Positions 1 to 7,461 of a stretch of DNA of 45,335 nucleotides are shown here, in pieces. The DNA comes from Prevotellaceae bacterium UBA2448 (GTDB taxonomy: Bacteria; Bacteroidota; Bacteroidia; Bacteroidales; Bacteroidaceae). The notes under the pieces were generated by a model. It saw nothing but the letters and a program-made list of their open reading frames with translations, had not been told where the DNA came from and did no database searches. Numbering within the stretch: position 1 is the first letter of the stretch; the number at the start of each line of letters is the position of its first letter. Location: NCBI GenBank assembly GCA_002342585.1, contig DDQG01000041.1, forward strand, positions 1 to 45,335. Direction: 5' to 3'. A program made the translations under genes and the position numbers.

Positions 1-158
1 CTCTTCCGCCTTTGGTTAACTGAAGACGAAAACGATAACGAAAACGAAAACTATTTCAACGAAAACGATAACGAAAACGGAGGGAACGAAAGACGAAAAC
101 GAAAATAGTTCTTTGACAAAACGAATGAAAAACGAAAAACGAAAGACGAAAAAACTAA
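1..158. repeat. Low-complexity ACGAAA-type intergenic repeat
   Basis: This gene-free stretch lies downstream of tcdA and is built almost entirely from imperfect copies of ACGAAA, ACGATA and GACGAAA words. I see no stem-loop followed by a T run and no coding potential. A shorter copy of the same word set lies between trpF and trpA (about 16300-16330). It looks like slippage-prone intergenic filler, not a structured element. Confidence 0.6.
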
Positions 159-182
159 TTGTCAACTTTCACCTATCAACTG

Positions 183-887
183 CTATTTCGATATTGCGTC
201 CTGAATGAGGAGGCCGGCGAGGGTGAATCCGCTGATGCCGGTGATGTGGACAAGGGAGCCGTTGGCACGAGTTGGTTCAGAGGTGTTTTCCTCGCGGTTA
301 CGAAGGAGTTCTTCGCTATAGACACATTGGAATTTCTTTGTTGGGAAGATTTTTGCAGAACGGAATCGACGACGGAGGGTGGCGGCAAGCGGACAGCCTC
401 TGACTTTCCAGAATTCTGCTACACTGATGCGGGTGGGGTCGAGTTTCAGGGCTGCTCCCATCGCCGAGAAGAGGGTTGCCGGAGAGTTGGTTGCCGTAAG
501 AATGAGATGGGCTTTGTCTTTCAGCGAGTCGATGGCATCGACTACATAGTCATAGTCGGAGATATGAAATGAGTCTGCTGTCTGTTCGGTGAATACTCCA
601 TGAATTGCGTTGATGTCGAGGGAAGGGTTGATGTCGAGCAGTCGCTCACGAAGCACTTCAACCTTAGGACGACCGATAGTGCTGGTGGTAGCCATGAGTT
701 GACGGTTTATGTTGCTGGCACAGACTGTGTCGCCATCAACAATGGTGAGGTGTCCTACCCCAGTACGCACAAGGGCTTCGGCACACCAAGAACCGACTCC
801 GCCGACTCCGAAGAGTATCACTTTTGTATTAAAAAGATGCTCTAAGGCTTCGCTGCCCAAGAGCATCCTTGTTCTGCTGAATTGCAT
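183..887 (-). CDS. tcdA: tRNA threonylcarbamoyladenosine dehydratase (TcdA/YgdL, ThiF fold)
   Basis: This 234-residue cytoplasmic protein belongs to the E1/ThiF-like ATP-dependent family. TcdA cyclises t6A37 of ANN-decoding tRNAs to ct6A. Visible hallmarks are the nucleotide-binding GVGGVGS at residues 27-33, the acidic residue after the second strand (about D51), and the SNINRQ segment at 58-63 that is typical of the ThiF fold. The segment RGCPLAATLRRR near residue 165 fits the TcdA subgroup, and ThiF/MoeB-type CxxC zinc pairs are absent. It is somewhat shorter than the roughly 265-residue E. coli protein. The ATG at 887 lies 4 bases after the stop of the upstream CNNM gene, so the two are probably co-transcribed. 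The family call is firm; the exact tRNA role is by family. Confidence 0.87.
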   Translation of the reverse strand: MQFSRTRMLLGSEALEHLFNTKVILFGVGGVGSWCAEALVRTGVGHLTIVDGDTVCASNINRQLMATTSTIGRPKVEVLRERLLDINPSLDINAIHGVFTEQTADSFHISDYDYVVDAIDSLKDKAHLILTATNSPATLFSAMGAALKLDPTRISVAEFWKVRGCPLAATLRRRFRSAKIFPTKKFQCVYSEELLRNREENTSEPTRANGSLVHITGISGFTLAGLLIQDAISK

Positions 888-891
888 ATTC

Positions 892-1959
892 TTACTTATG
901 CTGTTGTTTTTTCATTTTCTTCCACTGCGCTTTGGCAAGTTCCTGCATGTCAACTACTTCGTCTTTTTCATCTACGATTTCGTAACCTAACATTGTTTCG
1001 ATTACGTCTTCCATAGTGACGAGTCCGCGGAAACAACCATATTCATCGATGATTATGCTGATATGCTCTTTTTTCTCAAGGAGTTTTTCCCATATTTCCG
1101 ACACTTCTTCGTCTTCACTGAAGGAGAGGATAGGACGAGCCAGTTCGCTCAGGGTTACGTCGAATTTATCTTCCGCAAGGCGTTCGAGCACCGTCTGACG
1201 AAGCACATAACCAGTGATGTAGTCGCTCTCTTCGTTTTTATATACAGGAATACGGGAGAATTTCTTGAAGTCTTCGTCCTGGTAGAATTCGCGAAGGGTC
1301 ATCTCTTCTTCTGCCATAGTGACCACAACACTTGGTGTCATGATTTCGTGAGCTGTGACATTGTCGAGGTTGAGAAGATGCTGAATCATTCGGTTTTCTT
1401 TCTTTTCCAGCACTCCCTCTTCGGCTCCGACGGTTACCATTGCTGCCACTTCGTCGCGAGTGACTGCCTCCTGCTGGGTATTGTCGGCTATGCGATGGGT
1501 GAGTCGTTCGAGCAGAATGACGAATACCCACGAGATGCCCACCATAACACGGATTACATGACAGGCAGGAATGGCAAGACGGCGCCAGTAGGTAGAACCG
1601 ATGGTCTTTGGAAATACCTCAGCGAAGATGAGGATGAGGAGGGTGAAGAGTCCGGAGATGATTCCGATGAAGATGTTCATCTGACTGCTCGTTGCGAAGT
1701 TGGCTGCTGCATAGCTGGCTGCCTGTGAACCCACAAGGGCAGCACCCACCGTGTTGGCAACTGTGTTGACGAACAGAATAGCTGATATAGGACGATCGAT
1801 GTTCGTCTTATAATGCTTCAGGAGTTCCCACCCCTTCACGTTCTGTGACTCCAAGGTGGTGATGTAAGATATCGGAGTTGAGAGGAGAGTCGCTTCAAGC
1901 ACAGAACAAAGTGCTGAAATGACAAGCGACAACAGCATATAAGTAATGATGAGTTCCAT
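892..1959 (-). CDS. CNNM/CorC-type membrane protein with CBS pair (hemolysin-like)
   Basis: This 355-residue inner-membrane protein has an N-terminal DUF21/CNNM transmembrane domain (hydrophobic segments near residues 1-25, 55-80, 90-118 and 130-152). It is followed by a tandem CBS-domain region (about 200-325) that contains the family-typical segments AHEIMTPS and GCFRGLVTMEDVIE. Relatives are implicated in Mg2+/Co2+ efflux, and CBS pairs bind adenine nucleotides. The separate C-terminal CorC/HlyC domain of longer family members is absent, since the protein ends in a basic Lys/Gln-rich tail just after the CBS pair. It is the first gene of a two-gene unit with tcdA. A promoter of the form TTTG-N19-TAATTTTG lies 115 bases upstream. 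The substrate is not evident from the sequence. Confidence 0.85.
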   Translation of the reverse strand: MELIITYMLLSLVISALCSVLEATLLSTPISYITTLESQNVKGWELLKHYKTNIDRPISAILFVNTVANTVGAALVGSQAASYAAANFATSSQMNIFIGIISGLFTLLILIFAEVFPKTIGSTYWRRLAIPACHVIRVMVGISWVFVILLERLTHRIADNTQQEAVTRDEVAAMVTVGAEEGVLEKKENRMIQHLLNLDNVTAHEIMTPSVVVTMAEEEMTLREFYQDEDFKKFSRIPVYKNEESDYITGYVLRQTVLERLAEDKFDVTLSELARPILSFSEDEEVSEIWEKLLEKKEHISIIIDEYGCFRGLVTMEDVIETMLGYEIVDEKDEVVDMQELAKAQWKKMKKQQHK

Positions 1960-2073
1960 AGCGATTACTTGTTTGCTTTAATGTTGTCAAAATAAAGGCG
2001 GTCACTGCTTTCCGCCGGATAACTATCAGGATCCATGTGTACTAATGAAATCTGTTTGCTTTAAAATCGGATG

Positions 2074-2104
2074 CAAAATTATGTATTTTCCTCCATACAA
2101 CAAA
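2074..2104 (-). promoter_or_regulatory. Promoter for the CNNM-tcdA unit
   Basis: Read on the minus strand, TTTG (2104-2101) is followed after 19 bases by TAATTTTG (2081-2074), which matches the Bacteroidetes primary sigma consensus. The inferred leader before the start codon at 1959 is about 110 bases and carries a small GGCGG/CCGCC inverted pair at 1997-2016. Confidence 0.65.
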
Positions 2105-2175
2105 GAAAATAAAAAAAATGTTGGGTTTAGGATGATTTTTTGTGATTTTTTGTACATTGTATAATTAAATTTTTC

Positions 2176-2183
2176 TACCTTTG
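2176..2183 (+). promoter_or_regulatory. -7 promoter element for the zapA-rny gene run
   Basis: TACCTTTG matches the TAnnTTTG -7 consensus. A TTTG sits 23 bases upstream (2149-2152), a slightly long spacing. It would give a leader of about 235 bases before the gene at 2328. That leader is A-rich and contains only a short palindrome (ACAATATTGT, near 2221). Confidence 0.5.
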
Positions 2184-2327
2184 CGGAGCATTCATTGTAC
2201 AAGTTCGTAAAATGCTAATAACAATATTGTTAAACGAAGCGATATGAAGTAATTCATTATACAAACAGCAAGGGGTGCAAGGAGAAAAGAAACATTTTTA
2301 CAGAAAAAAACAGAAAAGAGAAAAAGA

Positions 2328-2972
2328 ATGGGTTTTTTAGATATTTTCAAACGCCAGCCTAAGGAAAAAGTGGGAGGCATGGAGGACTTTATGACCCTTA
2401 TCAGGGTGTACTTCCAAAGTGTGCTGGCTGCAAACCTCGGAATCTCTAATCTGGCTGCCCTACCCGACTTGGCTACGTTTAAGCGCACTCTGCATGTGGC
2501 TACAGTTAACAACAAACTGGGACTTGGCGAGAAGAAGGCGTGCCAGAAGATGCTGCAGAACCTATACGGCATAAGCGACAATTTCTTCAAGGAGATTGAC
2601 CTTAGCATCAAGAAAGGATGCAAGAATCAGGCTCATGTACAGAATTACCTGTATGCTTTTCAGGGATTCAGCCAGGAACTGATTATGCTGCTGGGCAACC
2701 TGCTGAAGTGGAAGTTTCGCATTCCGGGATTCCTGAAAGGACTGATGAAGAAGGTGATAGACAACACTGTGGACGAGGTGATGACTAAGAACGTCTGGAG
2801 CGATGCAGGTGTGCAGAAGTCAGTATTCACAGTACGCCGCTACCAACAGCAATTGGGTTTCTCGACAGAATGGATTAAGGAGTACACATACAATGTGATT
2901 ACTCTGGCAAAGAAAGAGCCTACACCATCGAAGGAAGAGGAAGCTGAGGCAATGAAAAAACTGAAAAGATAA
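2328..2972 (+). CDS. Conserved-looking protein of unknown function, first gene of the zapA/rny run
   Basis: I do not recognise this 214-residue protein. It has no signal peptide and no clear membrane segment; the N-terminus reads as a cytosolic MGFLDIFKRQ. The body is predicted to be largely helical with many Lys residues, a hydrophobic patch near residues 120-150, and a charged Lys/Glu-rich tail. It is followed 39 bases later by a coiled-coil gene and then by zapA and rny, so a role linked to cell division or envelope-associated RNA turnover is possible, but this is context only. The ATG is well supported because it follows a purine-rich stretch about 145 bases after the likely transcription start. 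It is certainly coding by length, codon pattern and conserved strand context. Its function is unknown. Confidence 0.75.
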   Translation: MGFLDIFKRQPKEKVGGMEDFMTLIRVYFQSVLAANLGISNLAALPDLATFKRTLHVATVNNKLGLGEKKACQKMLQNLYGISDNFFKEIDLSIKKGCKNQAHVQNYLYAFQGFSQELIMLLGNLLKWKFRIPGFLKGLMKKVIDNTVDEVMTKNVWSDAGVQKSVFTVRRYQQQLGFSTEWIKEYTYNVITLAKKEPTPSKEEEAEAMKKLKR

Positions 2973-3011
2973 TATACACATTATTTAATAGGAAACTATT
3001 GCAGTTACAAC

Positions 3012-3311
3012 ATGACAGAAGCCGAAAACCAATCATTGAAAAAATTTGATGCGAAGGTCAGAGACCTCCTCACTTCGTTTGTTGCTCTGCAACAGGAAAA
3101 TGCTGAATTGTACCAGAAGCTGAAGGACAAGGATGAAGAGATAAAGACCATCCAGTCACAGGCCAATCAGTACAAAAAAGACTACGACAACTTGAAATTG
3201 GCTAAGATGATTGAAATTAGCGACTCCGACTTCAAGGAGGCTAAACAGAAAATCACTTACCTGGTTCGAGAAGTAAATGCTTGTATTAACATGCTGAATG
3301 CCCAAGAATAA
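3012..3311 (+). CDS. Short coiled-coil protein, ZapB-like by position
   Basis: This 99-residue cytosolic protein is dominated by an amphipathic heptad-rich helix (about residues 15-65, rich in Leu, Gln, Glu and Lys). A second helical segment near 70-95 includes the pattern ITYLVREVNACINML. It lies immediately upstream of zapA (29-base gap). By length, coiled-coil character and location it resembles the small division-associated coiled-coil proteins (ZapB type). Sequence identity to enterobacterial ZapB is not obvious to me, so the name is an inference from context. It probably forms part of the same transcript as its neighbours. Confidence 0.6.
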   Translation: MTEAENQSLKKFDAKVRDLLTSFVALQQENAELYQKLKDKDEEIKTIQSQANQYKKDYDNLKLAKMIEISDSDFKEAKQKITYLVREVNACINMLNAQE

Positions 3312-3340
3312 GGGTCTTCACCGATAAAATTTTTGAACAC

Positions 3341-3637
3341 ATGGATAGAAAACTGAACATATCTGTATCTATTGAAGGTATTCAACTTCCACTGACCGTG
3401 AACAATTCGGAAGAGGAGAAAATTTATCGTGATGCAGCATCAAGTATCCAAGGGAAAATCCACTCTCTGAGGTCGATGTACCCTAACCTGAAAAATGATA
3501 AATACTACTATGTAATGGCTATGCTCAACACTGCTGTAGAGTCAATTCGTTCGAACCACAGAAGTGACACACAGCCTCTTTTCGATAAACTCGACGAACT
3601 GGAAGCAGAAATCGACAAGGTAACAAAGAAAAAGTAG
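3341..3637 (+). CDS. zapA: Cell division protein ZapA
   Basis: This 98-residue cytosolic protein has the ZapA layout. An N-terminal beta segment (LNISVSIEGIQLPLTV, residues 4-19) is followed by an EEEKIYRDAASSI helix and a long C-terminal coiled coil (about 50-95). ZapA binds and bundles FtsZ filaments to stabilise the Z ring. The neighbours support the call: a small coiled-coil gene upstream and rny downstream, with a probable 6S RNA between. In gammaproteobacteria a 6S RNA gene also commonly follows zapA. Length and start are normal for the family. Confidence 0.85.
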   Translation: MDRKLNISVSIEGIQLPLTVNNSEEEKIYRDAASSIQGKIHSLRSMYPNLKNDKYYYVMAMLNTAVESIRSNHRSDTQPLFDKLDELEAEIDKVTKKK

Positions 3638-3640
3638 TAT

Positions 3641-3742
3641 TCTTCCGTTTTTCTTTTACTTCTCCACACCAAACATAATCTTGAAACAATTCAAGTACAA
3701 TTTCAGGTTGCACATCCAATGTTCCAAGCGAGGAACGGAAGA
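3641..3742 (+). ncRNA. ssrS: Candidate 6S RNA (ssrS) between zapA and rny
   Basis: The 160-base gap between zapA and rny is not coding. It contains a segment closed by a perfect 9-bp terminal stem (TCTTCCGTT at 3641-3649 with AACGGAAGA at 3734-3742). Inside is a 6-bp hairpin CTTGAA-ACAA-TTCAAG (3680-3695). An alternative hairpin GTTCC/GGAAC (3721-3736) competes with the closing stem. A length of roughly 100 bases, a long closing stem with an open centre and a position directly after zapA are all as expected for 6S RNA, which mimics an open promoter and binds RNA polymerase. I could not fold it computationally or run a covariance model, and no separate promoter is obvious. Confidence 0.5.
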
Positions 3743-3797
3743 TATGCAGACTGAGGTATGTACATAAATTTATTAACAACTATAAAACAATAAAAAA

Positions 3798-5339
3798 ATG
3801 GATTTGATAATTGCAATAATCATCGCAGTCGGCTGCCTCGTAGTGGGAGTAGTACTGGGTTATGGAATATTCCGATATGCCATTACTAAAGTGTACGACT
3901 CAAAGATAAAGGAAGCAAAGATGGAGGTCGACACCCTCAAGAAGAAGAAAGAGCTGGAGGTAAAGGAGAAGTTCCTCGAGAAGAAGGCTGAACTGGAACG
4001 CGAAGCAAACCAGAACAACCAGAGACTGCAGCAGGCTGAGAACAAACTGAAGCAGAGAGAACTGACCATCAACCAGCGACAGGAAGAACTGCAACGCAAG
4101 CAGTCGGAAAACGACCGCCAGAAGATGGCTCTCGATAAACAGCAGGAACTGCTCAACGCACGCAAGCAGGAGGTGGAGACTATGCGCAATCAGGAGATTA
4201 AGCGTCTGGAAGAAATCAGCGGACTCTCAGCAGAAGCAGCTAAGGAATCGCTTGTAGAAACTCTGAAAGACGAGGCTAAGACTCAGGCTCAGCAGTACAT
4301 CAACGAAATAATGGACGAAGCCAAGATGACTGCAAATAAGGAGGCTAAGAAAATTGTTATACAGTCTATCCAACGCATTGCTACTGAAACAGCTATAGAG
4401 AATTCGGTAACTGTATTCCATATCGACTCAGACGAGGTGAAAGGTCGCGTCATCGGTCGTGAAGGACGTAACATCAGAGCCCTCGAAGCAGCTACAGGAG
4501 TAGAACTCGTGGTTGACGACACACCTGAAGCAATCGTAATCAGTGCGTTCGACCCAATCAGACGTGAAATTGCCCGACTCTCACTCCACCAACTCATCGC
4601 TGACGGACGAATCCACCCAGCACGCATCGAGGAGGTGGTAGCCAAGGTGAAGAAGCAGGTAGAAGAAGAAGTAATCGAAATCGGTAAGCGTACAGCTATC
4701 GACCTCGGAATACACGGTCTGCACCCAGAACTCATCCGCATAGTAGGTAAGATGAAGTATCGTTCTTCGTACGGACAGAACCTCTTGCAGCATGCACGCG
4801 AAACAGCTAACTTGTGTGCTGTGATGGCTGCAGAACTGGGATTGAACCCAAAGAAGGCTCGTCGAGCAGGACTCCTGCACGATATAGGTAAGGTGCCTGA
4901 CGAGCAGATTGAAACTCCTCACGCACTATACGGAGCTCAGTTGGCTGAACAGTATAAAGAAAAACCAGAAATCGTAAATGCTATCGGTGCTCACCACGAC
5001 GAAATGGAGATGACTTCCCTACTCGCTCCAATCGTACAGGTCTGCGACGCCATTTCAGGTGCACGACCAGGTGCTCGCCGCGAAATCGTTGAAGCATACA
5101 TCAAACGTCTGAACGACTTGGAAACACTGGCTGCAAGCTACCCAGGAGTTACAAAGACTTATGCTATACAGGCTGGTCGCGAACTGCGCGTAATCGTTGG
5201 TGCAGACAAGATTTCCGATGCTGAAATCGAAACTCTGAGCAACGATATAGCTACTAAGATTCAGAACGAGATGACTTACCCAGGACAGGTTAAGATTACA
5301 GTTATCCGTGAAACAAGAGCCGTAAGTTTTGCAAAATAA
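3798..5339 (+). CDS. rny: Ribonuclease Y
   Basis: This 513-residue membrane-anchored endoribonuclease initiates mRNA decay. The domains in order are an N-terminal transmembrane helix (about residues 3-25), a very long charged coiled coil (30-165), a KH RNA-binding domain with the GRVIGREGRNIRALE segment (about 215-230), and an HD metal-dependent phosphohydrolase domain with LLHDIGKV near residue 355 and a further AHHDE motif. Length and architecture match the family (about 520 residues). It follows zapA and the candidate 6S RNA and is followed directly by nadA, whose ATG begins one base after the rny stop, so it sits in a tight transcription unit. Confidence 0.95.
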   Translation: MDLIIAIIIAVGCLVVGVVLGYGIFRYAITKVYDSKIKEAKMEVDTLKKKKELEVKEKFLEKKAELEREANQNNQRLQQAENKLKQRELTINQRQEELQRKQSENDRQKMALDKQQELLNARKQEVETMRNQEIKRLEEISGLSAEAAKESLVETLKDEAKTQAQQYINEIMDEAKMTANKEAKKIVIQSIQRIATETAIENSVTVFHIDSDEVKGRVIGREGRNIRALEAATGVELVVDDTPEAIVISAFDPIRREIARLSLHQLIADGRIHPARIEEVVAKVKKQVEEEVIEIGKRTAIDLGIHGLHPELIRIVGKMKYRSSYGQNLLQHARETANLCAVMAAELGLNPKKARRAGLLHDIGKVPDEQIETPHALYGAQLAEQYKEKPEIVNAIGAHHDEMEMTSLLAPIVQVCDAISGARPGARREIVEAYIKRLNDLETLAASYPGVTKTYAIQAGRELRVIVGADKISDAEIETLSNDIATKIQNEMTYPGQVKITVIRETRAVSFAK

Positions 5340-5340
5340 A

Positions 5341-6357
5341 ATGATAAAAGAAAACTGGAAAGAAAAAGGTTTCGTTGACGAACCTATTCCCGAAGGTACT
5401 GACCTGAAGAAGGAGATACGTCGAATGTGCAAGGAGAAGAATGCTGTCATTCTGGCACATTACTATACCGACGGAGCTGTGCAGGATATTGCCGACTTCG
5501 TGGGCGATTCACTCGCACTGGCACAATGGTCGGCAAAGACTGATGCAGACATAATCGTTATGTGCGGAGTACATTTCATGGGCGAGACGAATAAGATTCT
5601 CTGTCCAGATAAGAAGGTGCTCGTGCTCGATCTGAATGCAGGTTGTTCGCTGGCTGACTCCTGCAACGCAACCGACCTGAAGGCTTTCATCGATGAGCAT
5701 CCCGGATATAAAGTAGTGAGCTATGTGAACACTACTGCTGCTGTGAAGGCTCTGACAGATGTGGTAGTCACTTCGTCGAATGCAAAACTCATCATCGATT
5801 CATTTCCACAAGACGAAAAACTCATCTTCGGACCAGACAAGAACCTGGGAGGATATATCAATTCGGTAACAGGACGAGATATGCTGCTGTGGAACGGTGG
5901 TTGTCATGTACACGGACAGTTCTCGCTTCAGAAGATTCTTGCTATCAAAGCAGAACACCCGAATGCAAAGATTTTGGTTCACCCGGAATGTCCGGCTCCA
6001 ATACAGAAGATTGCCGACGTGATAGGTTCTACTGCAGGACTGCTCAAGTACTCTATAGAAAACGATGCAACTGAGTTTATCGTAGCAACTGAAAGCGGTA
6101 TTCTGCACGAAATGCAGAAAGCTTGTCCGCAGAAGACTTTCATCCCTGCCCCACCAGAGGCTACAGAGACTATGGGCTGTAGTTGCAACGAATGTGCATA
6201 CATGAAACTGAACACACTGCAGAAACTCTACAATACTCTGAAATATGAATGGCCTACTGTAGAGGTAGATCCTGACATACAGAAGAAAGCTCTGCGTCCG
6301 ATAGATAAGATGCTTGAAATATCAAAAGCTCTGAAATCGCCAATGGCAAACAAATAG
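5341..6357 (+). CDS. nadA: Quinolinate synthase A
   Basis: This 338-residue 4Fe-4S enzyme condenses iminoaspartate with dihydroxyacetone phosphate to form quinolinate in de novo NAD synthesis. The expected cluster cysteines are visible: C75 in VMCGVHFM, C188 in NGGCHVHGQ and one of the C280/C282/C285 group in GCSCNECAYM. The AHYYTDG segment near residue 39 is also typical. I chose the ATG at 5341; a TTG start at 5329 would overlap the rny stop and add only four residues. The rny-nadA junction is one base and nadA-mnmA is nine bases, so these are translationally close. No nadB or nadC is in the window. Confidence 0.93.
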   Translation: MIKENWKEKGFVDEPIPEGTDLKKEIRRMCKEKNAVILAHYYTDGAVQDIADFVGDSLALAQWSAKTDADIIVMCGVHFMGETNKILCPDKKVLVLDLNAGCSLADSCNATDLKAFIDEHPGYKVVSYVNTTAAVKALTDVVVTSSNAKLIIDSFPQDEKLIFGPDKNLGGYINSVTGRDMLLWNGGCHVHGQFSLQKILAIKAEHPNAKILVHPECPAPIQKIADVIGSTAGLLKYSIENDATEFIVATESGILHEMQKACPQKTFIPAPPEATETMGCSCNECAYMKLNTLQKLYNTLKYEWPTVEVDPDIQKKALRPIDKMLEISKALKSPMANK

Positions 6358-6366
6358 GAGGAATCC

Positions 6367-7440
6367 ATGTCCGTAGCAGCATTAGTTAGTGGAGGAGTCG
6401 ATTCTGCCGTTTCAGTACACTTGCTGAAAGAACAAGGTATCGACCCTCATCTGTTTTACATAAAGATTGGTCCCGACAAAGATACAGAATGGAACTGCAC
6501 TTCGGAGGAAGATGTCGAAGTGTGCCAATGGCTTGCAAAAAAATACGGACTCCCCCTCGATATCATAGACCTGCACAAAGACTACTGGGAACAGGTGGTC
6601 GGTTACACGATGGATAAAGCTCGACAAGGGCTTACTCCCAATCCGGATGTGATGTGCAACAAACTCATTAAGTTCGGTGTGTTTGAACAGAAGGTAGGAC
6701 ACGAGTTCGCCCACACAGCAACCGGACACTATGCCACCACCACCCTGCTCAACGAAAAGACTTGGCTCTCCACATCGCCCGACCCCGTGAAAGACCAGAC
6801 AGATTTCCTCTGTCAGATAGACAGTCTGCAGGTGAACAAACTGATGTTTCCCATCGGACATCTGTGGAAACACGAAGTGAGACAGATTGCCGAACAGGCT
6901 AAACTACTTAACGCAGAACGAAAGGATTCGCAAGGAATCTGTTTCTTGGGCAATATAGATTTCCGTGATTACATAAAGGCTCACCTCGGAGAAAACCCTG
7001 GTGATGTGCGCGAGATAGAAACCGGTCATAAGATAGGTGAACACAAGGGTTTGTGGTTTTACACTATAGGTCAGCGAAAAGGACTTGGCTTCGGTGGCGG
7101 ACCTTGGTTTGTAGTCAAGAAAAACATAAAACGGAACATACTCTTCGTTTCTCACGGTTACGACCCAGAGAAAGTGTATAAGGACCACCTGAACATAGAA
7201 CAGTTGCACTTCATCACAGCAAACCCCTGGGAGGGTACTCCACAGGTAGAACCGAAGCGCATCACCTTCAAGATAAGACATACGCCCGAATTTCTGAAAG
7301 GCAGCATCTGGCAACAGCCCAACGGCACTTGGCACTTGCAAGCCGACGAAAAAATTCACGGAGTGGCACCAGGGCAGTTCTGCGTAATCTACGACTCAGA
7401 CCACCACTTATGCTTCGGCAGCGGAGAAATAACAATATAA
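6367..7440 (+). CDS. mnmA: tRNA-specific 2-thiouridylase MnmA
   Basis: This 357-residue cytosolic enzyme thiolates U34 of tRNA-Lys, -Glu and -Gln. The PP-loop SGGVDSA (residues 8-14) binds ATP. The two catalytic cysteines are visible as C97 in NPDVMCNKLIKF and C192 in DSQGICFLG. The segment TIGQRKGLG near residue 235 is also characteristic. The N-terminus is short, with the PP-loop starting at residue 8, which is normal for compact members. It follows nadA by nine bases and precedes fbp by 21 bases. A sulfur relay partner is not encoded nearby. Confidence 0.95.
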   Translation: MSVAALVSGGVDSAVSVHLLKEQGIDPHLFYIKIGPDKDTEWNCTSEEDVEVCQWLAKKYGLPLDIIDLHKDYWEQVVGYTMDKARQGLTPNPDVMCNKLIKFGVFEQKVGHEFAHTATGHYATTTLLNEKTWLSTSPDPVKDQTDFLCQIDSLQVNKLMFPIGHLWKHEVRQIAEQAKLLNAERKDSQGICFLGNIDFRDYIKAHLGENPGDVREIETGHKIGEHKGLWFYTIGQRKGLGFGGGPWFVVKKNIKRNILFVSHGYDPEKVYKDHLNIEQLHFITANPWEGTPQVEPKRITFKIRHTPEFLKGSIWQQPNGTWHLQADEKIHGVAPGQFCVIYDSDHHLCFGSGEITI

Positions 7441-7461
7441 TCACACACAAATATCCACACC

